Below, piece after piece: positions 7,742 through 15,758 of a stretch of DNA of 64,000 nt (the first letter of the stretch is position 1; each line of letters begins with the position of its first letter). The stretch is from Candidatus Edwardsbacteria bacterium RifOxyA12_full_54_48 (GTDB lineage: Bacteria; Edwardsbacteria; AC1; EtOH8). A program made the position numbers and the translations under genes. Below the pieces are notes generated by a model, which was not told the origin of the DNA, searched no databases, and worked only from the letters and a program-made list of their open reading frames with translations. The stretch spans positions 489,744 through 553,743 of the forward strand of contig MFFN01000004.1 of NCBI GenBank assembly GCA_001777915.1. The letters run 5' to 3'.

Positions 7742-9238
7742 TTACTTTTGTTGCTTGGGCGGGAAATATGTCTGAAATTCATAGACATTAATATTTATGG
7801 TATTCTTATTATCAGAGCCAAGTTGAATCTTTATGTTCTCCCCTGACCTATTCTTTTGACTAGCACGCGTAAGATACTTTTCTATTGTTGTTGAATATTT
7901 ATGCGTTATCTGTATGAAACGTTTTTCGCCCTTTTGTGCTTTATTGTAAATTTGAATTACATCCCGTGGTTTTAAAAAGCCATATTTATCATCCATATCA
8001 TATAATTCATCTAATTTACATTCTTGAAAAGCTTTATAACTTTCGTCATTTAATAAAACCATTTTCTTTTTATAAATTTTGGTAACTGGTAATTTCGTGT
8101 GTTTTTCGGGAAATATTTTAATCCGTGAGTATTCATCACTATAAAATTCTTCTCCGCCACCAATAATTCTAAAAGTTTTAATATAGCCAGCGAAAGGATC
8201 ATCATTTTTGTTGTAATCAACATATATATGTGCGCATTTATGGCTTATATCACCAATACTATCCACAAGTAAAATATCTGAATATTTTATTAAGCCATCA
8301 ATTGTAATATAACCTTTGTTACAATTGGGAATAAAATTCCATGTATCAAGAGTCAATTCATGTTTTTCTGACTCGATACGTCTTTTTTCGGGATCAAGTT
8401 CAATCACATGGTAGTTGGTTGTCAAATCAAATAATTTAGTAAAATCGAATTCTTTTTTATCATAATCAATATATGCATAATATTCATGACAATGGCATAA
8501 AATACCAAGTGGATGATGCTCAAATGCGATATATTCTTTCCAGCGTGGATATTTATCAAAATCCGTATAATCGTCTTTATACGGATACTTTATATCTTTT
8601 AAGTCTCTAACAAGTATTGGTGTGTTAAAATGATAATTATCCCCGAGTATTTTATATAATTTATTTTTTGTAATTACTCCGGCGCGTAGTTCTGTTACTC
8701 TTGATCTTCTTTTACTAACCAATGAAATACCAAAAAATGTAAAAAGAAGCCTATCGTTTTTGGGTAAATATAACATGTCTTCTAGTTCGGCCTTACCCCA
8801 TAGATAAAATTCCATCACTCCTTTTTTACGTAGTTCTTCCCTGAAAATATCATAGGATTCTTTAGAGAAATTTGCAGATGCAGCTAATATGTATCCATAA
8901 GGTGGGGTTTTAATATCGGCTTCAGCAACAATTGCTTGTACCCGTTTAGGTCCAATCTCTTTTTCTCTTTTCCCTTGTATCATCCATAGATTACCTTCCA
9001 TAGGATGAATTTCAGAAACTTCGTCGTCCTCAGCAGTGTTTTCGCGTGAAGGAGTTTCTGTTTTTTCGTACGCACGAATATCAAAACCTTCATCGCTTCC
9101 ACTTCTGCCGGTAGCTTCTATGCTTTGCCAGTCCTTATAGTCATAAATTAATTCTCTAACTAGATCCTCAAAGCGATGGGGATCTAAATCTTCAAAATGA
9201 ATAGGACCATATGTCCTTGTAATGTGCGGCTTATGCAT
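7742..9238 (-). CDS. Mrr-like restriction endonuclease domain protein
   Basis: A 498-residue protein whose N-terminal ~150 residues match the Mrr_cat PD-(D/E)xK nuclease fold: F-E-D-L-V (E24), GSDEGFD (D53) and W-M-I-Q-G-K (Q88-x-K90), followed by GPKRV and a GYILAAS strand with SKESYDIF. This is the arrangement of type IV, modified-DNA restriction enzymes. The remaining ~350 residues match nothing I recognise and may be a recognition or sensing domain. It is distinctly AT-rich in a GC-rich neighbourhood. It starts 11 bp after the HNH gene, forming a three-gene unit. A role in phage or plasmid defence is inferred. Confidence 0.75.
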   Translation of the reverse strand: MHKPHITRTYGPIHFEDLDPHRFEDLVRELIYDYKDWQSIEATGRSGSDEGFDIRAYEKTETPSRENTAEDDEVSEIHPMEGNLWMIQGKREKEIGPKRVQAIVAEADIKTPPYGYILAASANFSKESYDIFREELRKKGVMEFYLWGKAELEDMLYLPKNDRLLFTFFGISLVSKRRSRVTELRAGVITKNKLYKILGDNYHFNTPILVRDLKDIKYPYKDDYTDFDKYPRWKEYIAFEHHPLGILCHCHEYYAYIDYDKKEFDFTKLFDLTTNYHVIELDPEKRRIESEKHELTLDTWNFIPNCNKGYITIDGLIKYSDILLVDSIGDISHKCAHIYVDYNKNDDPFAGYIKTFRIIGGGEEFYSDEYSRIKIFPEKHTKLPVTKIYKKKMVLLNDESYKAFQECKLDELYDMDDKYGFLKPRDVIQIYNKAQKGEKRFIQITHKYSTTIEKYLTRASQKNRSGENIKIQLGSDNKNTININVYEFQTYFPPKQQK

Positions 9239-9249
9239 AACATCATTAT

Positions 9250-10356
9250 TTATGAAGTGCGAAACATGTCTTCATGCAATTTGTCACTTTCGGCAATAAT
9301 CGTTTTAATAATTTCATATTCTTTTTTTGTTTCGTACTCGACATGTAGCATCCTTAAGGGAATACTATCAAATAAACTACCATAGGTAGTTTGTAGTCGA
9401 ATGGCATATTCAAAACCACCATTATAAAGGCTTACAATGCCAAAAACATTGTTTGCTTGATTTACATTGCCACAAAGTAATAAATGAGAATTTTCGGTAA
9501 GTTTTAACCCAGATGAAAGATTCTCATAAATGCTATGGCCACTAAACTTCGGGATTATAGAAACATAACTAAATTGAGAGGCATTGCTTCCAAATCTGAC
9601 ATATTCCCTAAAATCATTAAATGTTGCATGCAGAGCTGTTTCTTGTGAAAAATGCATAGCCAAACAATTTAAAATCATTTTACCAATAATCCTAAAATGC
9701 TCATCTAAAGAAAATGGTAGGGATTGATGGCTGGTGACGTATGAGATTGTTGTTTTGCTGTTAGCTAAATCTGTCGGTGTGGGCGTTGTGGTCTTGCAGC
9801 TTTCTTTTAAATCAAACAATAAAGGTTTATCGCTTTCATTATTAATGCCCGCAAATAATTTGCCTTTAAACATTGCTAAAATGGGATGATTTGGTTCTAT
9901 GCGATCATCCATTATAAATATTATATTTTCATTAGGGGTCGTACTACACAAAGCTTTAAAATCATTAAGAATAGCTTCCAGATTACCGCGATCTCTTTCA
10001 TTAGCCGCAAAAGCCGCCTCATTTTCATTTATATATTTAAATTGAGGCGCAAGACAAGGATAACCACCTTGTTCTATATATCCAAGCCCTAAGGTAGTCG
10101 ACCCACGCATTATTAAATGCAATCTTGTTTGATAGACACCACTTCTACCCGAAGGACCTCTAAACTGTTTAGGAATAGCCATGATTGAATCATAAATAAA
10201 ACGCCGTTCCAAAAAACTAAAATATTGGTTGCACTCATCACAAACAAATCCGACAGGTAAACGGTTAAGACCACCAATATTACGCAATACAATATGATCA
10301 CGACATGTAAAACTTGTTGGTGCGTCTTCTTTAAGACAATAAATGCACTTATTCAT
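9250..10356 (-). CDS. HNH endonuclease family protein
   Basis: A 368-residue protein beginning with a zinc-stabilised HNH module of the HNH_5 kind: C4-x2-C7, H21 in the RDHIV stretch, then GG and C39-x2-C42-N43. The rest, about 320 residues, has no motif I recognise. Its ATG is 3 bp after the stop of the upstream membrane-protein gene and its stop is 11 bp before the Mrr-like gene, so all three are very likely co-transcribed. It is AT-rich like both partners. A nuclease in a nuclease pair with a membrane protein suggests an immunity function, but no known defence system with exactly these three genes comes to mind. Confidence 0.75.
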   Translation of the reverse strand: MNKCIYCLKEDAPTSFTCRDHIVLRNIGGLNRLPVGFVCDECNQYFSFLERRFIYDSIMAIPKQFRGPSGRSGVYQTRLHLIMRGSTTLGLGYIEQGGYPCLAPQFKYINENEAAFAANERDRGNLEAILNDFKALCSTTPNENIIFIMDDRIEPNHPILAMFKGKLFAGINNESDKPLLFDLKESCKTTTPTPTDLANSKTTISYVTSHQSLPFSLDEHFRIIGKMILNCLAMHFSQETALHATFNDFREYVRFGSNASQFSYVSIIPKFSGHSIYENLSSGLKLTENSHLLLCGNVNQANNVFGIVSLYNGGFEYAIRLQTTYGSLFDSIPLRMLHVEYETKKEYEIIKTIIAESDKLHEDMFRTS

Positions 10357-10359
10357 TTA

Positions 10360-11148
10360 TTACTTTTTAACCTTAATTGTGCGCCGAGTGTGTTTGTGTG
10401 TTTTAATAACTTCCGTTTTTTGGTTTCGCTCGTTGTAGTGAGCAACTATATATAGCTCTGCCTCTGCCTGGAATTTGCTAAACAATACTGGTAAAATATC
10501 AAGTAAACGGTATGACAGCGTTAATAAATAGAGCGTCACAAGTAGTGTTAATGTGGTTAGCAAGTAAAGAAGCCAACCAAAGGTGGATAGGGAAATAAAA
10601 TATATAGTAATTGTTATTAAAGCCCGAAAAATGAAATGATAATTTGCCATCAGTTCATTTTTCTGTTCGGTTAAGCCCTTTTCAATATTATTATAATTTT
10701 CCGGCGTTAGTTTATTTTTTAAATGATTGTAAACTTCAATAAGCATTGTTTCCGTTAATTCAATGGGGATAACTTTTTTTGATATAGCACTTATCTCGTT
10801 TATTTTATTGGCAACGGTTTCTTTTTTTACCTTATAGTCAATTATGGATTTAGTCCATTTTACCGTCTTTGAATATGTTATTAGGTAAAAGGTTGTAAGA
10901 GAAATAATATGAGTGATGCCATATGCCGCAATAAAAATACTCAAAGGTATAAAAAAATTACCCTTAACAAAATAATCCAATATGCTCTTATAGTCATAGT
11001 AATCAAACCAATAATATTGCTCATAAATCTTTTCATATATGAATGAAGCAATACTTATATTAAAAAGCAAATTAAATATTCTACGCACAGGACGATAGAT
11101 AGAATTGCCTTTTATATAATCTGCAGCAATAAAAAATAAATCATTCAT
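10360..11148 (-). CDS. Membrane protein of unknown function, first gene of the AT-rich block
   Basis: 262 residues with about four hydrophobic spans: near residues 23-45, a long one near 68-92, and a double span near 172-215 (ITIYFISLSTFGWLLYLLTTLTLLVTLYLL in outline). Between them is a charged, helical cytoplasmic stretch of about 80 residues; the end is basic (TRRTIKVKK). No family recognised. It shares the low-GC composition of the following HNH and Mrr-like genes and starts only 19 bp after the broken recombinase, so it has little room for its own promoter. In a defence model it would be a membrane effector or anchor; that is speculation. Confidence 0.65.
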   Translation of the reverse strand: MNDLFFIAADYIKGNSIYRPVRRIFNLLFNISIASFIYEKIYEQYYWFDYYDYKSILDYFVKGNFFIPLSIFIAAYGITHIISLTTFYLITYSKTVKWTKSIIDYKVKKETVANKINEISAISKKVIPIELTETMLIEVYNHLKNKLTPENYNNIEKGLTEQKNELMANYHFIFRALITITIYFISLSTFGWLLYLLTTLTLLVTLYLLTLSYRLLDILPVLFSKFQAEAELYIVAHYNERNQKTEVIKTHKHTRRTIKVKK

Positions 11149-11167
11149 AAAAGTCTGTTTTATAATG

Positions 11168-11776
11168 TTAAAAAGTTGTTTTCTTCTTCATAGTCTTGAT
11201 ATCCCCTGCCGCCGGTGGGCAGATCTCCCGCGCCGGGGTCAGCACCTGCTCAAAGTAAAACTTGATGGCGCTCATGGCCTGGTTCCTATAGCTCCCGGAC
11301 ACGCCCTTCTCGACGCTTAGGTATTCCAGGTAAGCCTGGATCTCCGCCGGGCCCAGTTCCTGGGGCGGCCGGTGCCTGGTATGGGCCAGCAGCAAATTAA
11401 AATGAGACACATAGACCCGGATGGTGGCCTCGCTGTAATTGCGCTGGCGGAGCTGTTCCAGGTACTCCGGCGGCAGGGCCGGGCTTTGGGACGATGAACG
11501 CCTTCTTTTCAGCCCGTCCGTCCGGGGCCCGTCAGCGCTCCGTTTGGCCCGCCGGCCGGGCTGGGGCGCGTCGCTTACCTCGGCCAGGCCGTCCAGCTTG
11601 GCCTGCAGGTAGGCCAGCCAGTTCTCCCGCCAGGGCATCAGGCCCTCATGGGAGCCGGCTCGCCAGTGCAGGCTGGGCAGCCTTGTTTTGATCTCGGCCG
11701 CTGGGATCTCGTCAGCGATGTCCAGCCTGACCCATTTCCGGCCCAGATGGGTAACGGGTTCGCAGTAGATGGTCAT
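11168..11776 (-). pseudogene. Truncated tyrosine recombinase (integrase SAM-like domain only)
   Basis: From the ATG at 11776 (or an in-frame GTG 9 nt earlier) a 202-residue product can be read. Residues about 103-180 are a core-binding SAM-like domain: YLEQLRQRNYSEATIRVYVS, then LGPAEIQAYLEYLSVEKGVS and NQAMSAIKFYFEQVL, as in XerC/D-type and integron-type recombinases. The catalytic domain (R, H-x-x-R, Y) should follow, but after AREICPPAAGDIKTMKKKTTF the frame ends, and no such domain exists anywhere in the following AT-rich block. The N-terminal ~100 residues are unlike usual integrases. GC content drops abruptly at this stop, so it was probably cut by the insertion of, or a deletion beside, the nuclease block. 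Confidence 0.8.
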
Positions 11777-11832
11777 CCGGTTCACCGCTGGCTCTGGTTG
11801 GGTCCCGGGGATGTCGTGAGTTCCGTCATTAA

Positions 11833-13938
11833 TTAAATTGCCGCTTTGTCCTTCATGGCCTTGATCTCTTCCGCCGTATAGCCCAGCTGGGTCAGGATCT
11901 CCTGCTGGTGCTGTCCCAGGGTCGGCGGCGGGGCGTCGATCGAGGCCGGGGTGGCCGAGAACTTGGCCGACAGGTTGAACAGCTTCAGCTCGCCCAGGTC
12001 CGGGTCCTTGATGCTCTCGATGGTCTGGCGGTACTTCACTTGCTCGGCGTTGAGGGCCTTCTCCAGGCTGAAGATGTCGCCGGTGGGAATGCCCTTGGCG
12101 TTCAGCGCCTCCACCCAGTAGTCGGTGGTCTGCTGTTTGAGCTTGGCCTCCAGCAGGGGTGTCAACTCTTTTCGGTTCTTCTTGCGGGTGTCCCGCTCCT
12201 GGAACCTGGGATCGGTCAACAGCTCCGGTACGCCCAGCACGGTGGCCAGGTCCTCCCACTGCTTCTGCTGGTTGGCGGCGATGTTGACGAAGCCGTCCTT
12301 GGTCACGAAAGTTCCCGAGGGCGCGGCGGTGAAATTGTCGTTGCCCATGGCCACCGGCTGCTGCCCGCCGATCAATAAATTGGCCGCCACCCAGCCCATC
12401 AGGGGCATGATGGAGTCCAATAATGCGATGTCGATGAACTGGCCCTGGCCGGTCTTCTCCCTATAATACAAAGCGGCCATGATGGCGAAGGCGGCATTGA
12501 GGCCGCCCACCGTGTCGCACACCGGGAAGCCGGCCCGCAAGGGATGCAGGCGCTCGTCGCCGTTGACGTCCATCACCCCGGACAGGCCCTGGATGATCTG
12601 GTCATAGGCCGGCTTGAAGGCGTCGGGCCCGGCCTGGCCGAACCCGGAGATGGCGCAGTAAATGATCTTGGGGTTGATCTTCCTGATCTCGGCGTATGAG
12701 AAGCCCAGCCGGTCCATCACCCCGGGGCGGAAATTTTCCACCAGAACGTCGGCGGTCTTCAGCAGCTTGCGGAAGATCTCCTTGGCCTCCTCGGCCTTCA
12801 AATTTAAGGTGATGGATTTCTTGTTGGCGTTCTGGGCCAGAAAGCTAGTTCCCATTAGTTTCTGGTTCAACGCCGGGACCGCCCCCAGCTTGCGGGCCAG
12901 GTCGCCGCCCTCGGGGTTCTCGATCTTGATCACCTCGGCGCCCAACAGGGCCAGGTGCATGGTGGAGAAGGGGCCGGACAGGACATTGGTCATGTCCAGC
13001 ACCCGGACATTATTCATCATTTTTTTCGGCCTCGGCTTTATAAGTGAACCGGACTTGAGCACGGCGCCCGGCAGTTCGCGGTTAAAGAATACGGAAACCT
13101 CCTGGGCCACATCCAGCAGCCGGAACAGATCGATATCGGTCCGAAGCTCGGCCCGCTGCAGGGAATGGACCAGATCCTCGGTGGGCACGTTGCCGGCCGC
13201 CACCTTGGTGAAGGGACAGCCACCCAGTCCGCCGAAGGCCGTCTCGATGTACTTCACCCCGGCGTTCAGGGCGGCATAGCAGTTGGCCATTCCCAGCCCA
13301 TAAGTATTGTGGAAATGGCAGGCCAGTTCCACCTTGGGGTCCATCTTTCTGATGGCGGAGAACAGCCGCTCCACCTGCTGGGGATTGGCGTGGCCGGCGG
13401 TGTCGGCCAGGCTGATGTTCCTGATCCCGGCTTCCAGGTATTTTTTGACCATGGCCAGCACCTTGTCCTCGGGGATGGGGCCGTCGAAGCCGCAGCCGAA
13501 GGCCGACTGGACCGAGGCCTGGACCTTTTTGCCGGCGTCCCGGGCCTTTTTGGCCATTGACAGGATCTGGTCCATGGCCTTGTCCGGGCTCATCCCGGTG
13601 TTCTTCTGGCTGTGGGTCTCGGAGGCCGAGACTCCCATGCAGAACATCTCCACCCCGCAGGCCAAGCCGCGCTCGAAACCCTTTTCGTTCAGCACCAGTC
13701 CGGACAGGATGGTCTTGGGGTTCGGCTTGCCGTTTTTGGTATAGTGCTCGAACAGGGAGTCGGTGTCGGCCATCTGGGGCACCTTCACCTGATGGACGAA
13801 GGAGCCCACCTGGATGATATCCAGGCCGGACTCCATCAGGGCGTCGATCCATTTGATCTTGACGTCCATGGGCACCAACTGTTTCTCGATCTGCAGGCCG
13901 TCCCTAAGGCCCACCTCGTGAATGAAAATCTCAGACAT
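11833..13938 (-). CDS. Fused HMG-CoA lyase and family III (CaiB/BaiF) CoA-transferase
   Basis: One 701-residue frame with two complete enzymes. Residues 1-306 are an HMG-CoA lyase-type TIM barrel: GLRDGLQ (R12, D13), metal histidines in CHFHNTYG (H208, H210) and the G-loop cysteine in GLGGCP (C241). Residues 307-701 are a family III CoA-transferase: LDMTNVLSGP start, AEVIKIENPEGGD, and a catalytic-type Asp in VCDTVGG (D475, position 169 of the domain as in formyl-CoA transferase). A transferase of this kind could load CoA on a 3-hydroxy-dicarboxylate (3-hydroxy-3-methylglutarate, citramalate) and the lyase would cleave it to acetyl-CoA plus a keto acid; this is inference. The junction lies on an A7 run (13020-13026): one A fewer would give KK-stop overlapping ATGATG, so this may be two genes in some strains. 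Confidence 0.88.
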   Translation of the reverse strand: MSEIFIHEVGLRDGLQIEKQLVPMDVKIKWIDALMESGLDIIQVGSFVHQVKVPQMADTDSLFEHYTKNGKPNPKTILSGLVLNEKGFERGLACGVEMFCMGVSASETHSQKNTGMSPDKAMDQILSMAKKARDAGKKVQASVQSAFGCGFDGPIPEDKVLAMVKKYLEAGIRNISLADTAGHANPQQVERLFSAIRKMDPKVELACHFHNTYGLGMANCYAALNAGVKYIETAFGGLGGCPFTKVAAGNVPTEDLVHSLQRAELRTDIDLFRLLDVAQEVSVFFNRELPGAVLKSGSLIKPRPKKMMNNVRVLDMTNVLSGPFSTMHLALLGAEVIKIENPEGGDLARKLGAVPALNQKLMGTSFLAQNANKKSITLNLKAEEAKEIFRKLLKTADVLVENFRPGVMDRLGFSYAEIRKINPKIIYCAISGFGQAGPDAFKPAYDQIIQGLSGVMDVNGDERLHPLRAGFPVCDTVGGLNAAFAIMAALYYREKTGQGQFIDIALLDSIMPLMGWVAANLLIGGQQPVAMGNDNFTAAPSGTFVTKDGFVNIAANQQKQWEDLATVLGVPELLTDPRFQERDTRKKNRKELTPLLEAKLKQQTTDYWVEALNAKGIPTGDIFSLEKALNAEQVKYRQTIESIKDPDLGELKLFNLSAKFSATPASIDAPPPTLGQHQQEILTQLGYTAEEIKAMKDKAAI

Positions 13939-13980
13939 AATTATATGTTATATGATTTACGGTTGAAAACACAGAGGGAT

Positions 13981-14089
13981 GTCATTCCTGCGCCGCGCCC
14001 CGACAAAGTCGAGGCTCCGATTTTATCGGGGCCGTGGGAAAGCAGGAATCCATGGTATCTCTCTGGATTCCCGCCTGCGCGGGAATGAC
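13981..14089. repeat. GTCATTCCTGC...GCGGGAATGAC intergenic repeat
   Basis: The outer ends GTCATTCC and GGGAATGAC are inverted, with inner inverted words (GCGCCCCGACAAAGTCGAGGC, TTTATCGGGGC, GCAGGAATCC/GGATTCCCGC). It fills the 173-bp spacer between the lyase/transferase gene and the dehydrogenase gene. Similar end sequences are at 31371-31454 and 46944-46967. Confidence 0.65.
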
Positions 14090-14111
14090 AATTAAAACAC
14101 GTTTCGAAAGA

Positions 14112-15230
14112 TCACAATTTATCGGCGATGGCCTGGGCCATTTCCAGGGTCTTGGTGTCGCCGCCCATGTCGTAGGTCCGGGCCCGGCCCTCGGCGATCA
14201 CCGCGGCCACCGCGGCCTCTATCCTGTCGGCCTTTTCGGTCTCGCCCAGCCAGGTCAGCATCATCTTGGCGGCCAGAATGGTGGCGATGGGATTGGTCTT
14301 ATACATCCCGGCGTATTTGGGGGCCGAGCCGTGGGTGGGCTCGAACACCGCCAGCTTCTGCCCGATGTTCCCGGAGCAGCCGAAGCCCAGTCCGCCCACC
14401 ATCTGGGCGCACAGGTCGGAAATGATGTCGCCGAAAAGATTGGTGGCCACCAGCACCGAATAATTCATGGGATTCTTCAGCAGCCACATGCAGATGGCGT
14501 CCACGTTGGCGTCGTCGCATTGGATGCCGGGATAGTCTTTGGCCACCTCCTTGCCGATCTCCAGGAACAGCCCCTCGGTGGCCCGCACCACGTTGGCCTT
14601 GTGGACGATGGTCACCTTCTTCTTGCCGTACTTCTTGGCGTACTCGAAGGCCGCCCGCACTATCCGCTCCGAACCCTTTTTGGTGTTGATCTTGCAGGTG
14701 ATGGCGTACTGCTCCAGCGGCACGTCCTTGAAGGCGGCGAAGGGTTTGGAGGCCTTGGCCAGGGCGTCTTTGATCTCCTGCGGCACCGGGTTGAACTCCA
14801 CTCCGGAATACAGCCCCTCGGTGTTCTCCCGGAACACGGCCAGGTCGATGTCGGTCTTGTAATTGAGCGGGTTGCCGGGATAGGCCTTGCATGGGCGGAG
14901 GCAGGTGTAGAGGTCGAACAGCTGGCGCATCCGGACGATGGGGGAGCGGTAGACCATGCCTTTGCCCTGAAGCTCGGGAATGAGTTCCTTCTCGGCGGCC
15001 TTGACCGGCTTGGAGGTGATGGCTCCGAACATGGCGGCGTCAACTTTGCCCAAAAGATCTATGGTCCGCTGGGGGAAAGCTTCGCCCTCCTTGCACCAGA
15101 ACTCCCAGCCGATATCCCCGTGGGTGTATTCGGCGTCGAACTTGACCGCATCCAGCACTATTTTGGCGGCTTCCATCACCTCGATGCCGATGCCGTCGCC
15201 CGGCAGCCAGGCTATCTTGTACTTGGCCAT
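14112..15230 (-). CDS. Isocitrate/isopropylmalate dehydrogenase family enzyme
   Basis: A 372-residue beta-decarboxylating dehydrogenase, the usual size. It starts with WLPGDGIG, has RMRQLFDLYTCLRP and FRENTEGLYSG substrate-site segments, the catalytic Lys region IVHKANV, the metal-binding NLFGDIISDLCA and the coenzyme loop FEPTHGSAPKYAG. The NTEGLYSG form and DLY-CLRP resemble isocitrate dehydrogenases more than LeuB, and the Asp/Ile-type coenzyme pocket is consistent with NAD, but isocitrate, isopropylmalate, homoisocitrate or tartrate/malate-type substrates cannot be told apart here. AAGGAG lies 8 nt before the ATG. It heads the minus-strand group that also holds the lyase fusion and leuCD. 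Confidence 0.88.
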   Translation of the reverse strand: MAKYKIAWLPGDGIGIEVMEAAKIVLDAVKFDAEYTHGDIGWEFWCKEGEAFPQRTIDLLGKVDAAMFGAITSKPVKAAEKELIPELQGKGMVYRSPIVRMRQLFDLYTCLRPCKAYPGNPLNYKTDIDLAVFRENTEGLYSGVEFNPVPQEIKDALAKASKPFAAFKDVPLEQYAITCKINTKKGSERIVRAAFEYAKKYGKKKVTIVHKANVVRATEGLFLEIGKEVAKDYPGIQCDDANVDAICMWLLKNPMNYSVLVATNLFGDIISDLCAQMVGGLGFGCSGNIGQKLAVFEPTHGSAPKYAGMYKTNPIATILAAKMMLTWLGETEKADRIEAAVAAVIAEGRARTYDMGGDTKTLEMAQAIADKL

Positions 15231-15266
15231 TGAATGACTCCTTGTCGATATTGTTAAATTTATTTA

Positions 15267-15286
15267 ATAATCTTCGAACAGATTAT
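15267..15286. promoter_or_regulatory. Inverted repeat upstream of the dehydrogenase gene
   Basis: ATAATCT-TCGAAC-AGATTAT is a 7-bp inverted repeat with a 6-nt spacer, in an AT-rich stretch 37-56 bp before the ATG at 15230. The position is right for an operator or promoter-overlapping site. The regulator is unknown. Confidence 0.4.
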
Positions 15287-15370
15287 CATTTTACCTTAAT
15301 TAAAACCGCCCTGTCAAGCAGAACTGGTTCCCGGAAAAGGCGACCCGTTTCCAGGATAAACTTCGCCGCA

Positions 15371-15715
15371 TCACTCCTTTTTTATTTTTCGGCGGTCCAC
15401 CTTTTTCATCTTTTTGTGATCCTGGCTTACCATGCTGTCCTGGTTGGCCCACCGGGTGATGTGCTTGAGCAGGATCGGAACATATTCATTGGCGGCGGCG
15501 GCGGAAAGCCGGTAGTTGACCCACAGGGCGTCCCGCTTGTCCTCCACCAACCCGGCTCCCTTGAGCAGATGCAGGTGGCGGGAAACGCTGGGCTGGGAGA
15601 TGCCCAGGACCGCGGTCAACTCATTGACACTCATGGGCTTCTCCTGAAGCATCTTGATTATCCTTATCCGGTTCCGGTCCCCCAGGGCTTTGAACACTTT
15701 GACCAGGTTTTGCAT
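15371..15715 (-). CDS. ArsR/SmtB-family transcriptional regulator
   Basis: A 114-residue winged-helix repressor. It begins LVKVFKALGDRNRIRIIKML, and the recognition helix is ELTAVLGISQPSVSRHLHLL (about 32-51), followed by the wing LVEDKRDALWVNYRL. The metal-binding ELCVCD motif of arsenic/cadmium sensors is replaced by ELTAVL, so the signal is probably not a metal held at the alpha-3 site; the Lys-rich tail HKKMKKVDRRKIKK is unusual. A palindromic operator-like sequence lies just upstream of the start. It is probably autoregulatory and might control the nearby minus-strand dehydrogenase/lyase genes, though a 140-bp gap separates them. Confidence 0.88.
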   Translation of the reverse strand: MQNLVKVFKALGDRNRIRIIKMLQEKPMSVNELTAVLGISQPSVSRHLHLLKGAGLVEDKRDALWVNYRLSAAAANEYVPILLKHITRWANQDSMVSQDHKKMKKVDRRKIKKE

Positions 15716-15735
15716 CGGCCGTCCTTCAATATGCT

Positions 15736-15758
15736 TATATAGCTATATGGCTATATAG
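15736..15758. promoter_or_regulatory. Probable ArsR-type operator/promoter
   Basis: ATATAGCTATAT (15737-15748) is a perfect 12-bp palindrome, followed at once by GG-CTATATAG so that GCTATAT is repeated with an 8-bp step. It lies 20 bp upstream of the regulator ATG. Palindromes of this AT-rich kind are typical ArsR-family binding sites and overlap the -10 region. Confidence 0.55.

Noticed and set aside
11780-12259. N-terminal extension of the recombinase fragment into the lyase/CoA-transferase gene
   Set aside because: The upstream part is antiframe noise within the coding sequence of the CoA-transferase; the recombinase starts at or near 11776.
11833-13020. Reading the lyase half as isopropylmalate or citramalate synthase
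   Set aside because: It is a DRE-TIM barrel, but the GLGGCP loop cysteine and CHFHNTYG pattern fit HMG-CoA lyases, and synthase C-terminal regulatory domains are absent.
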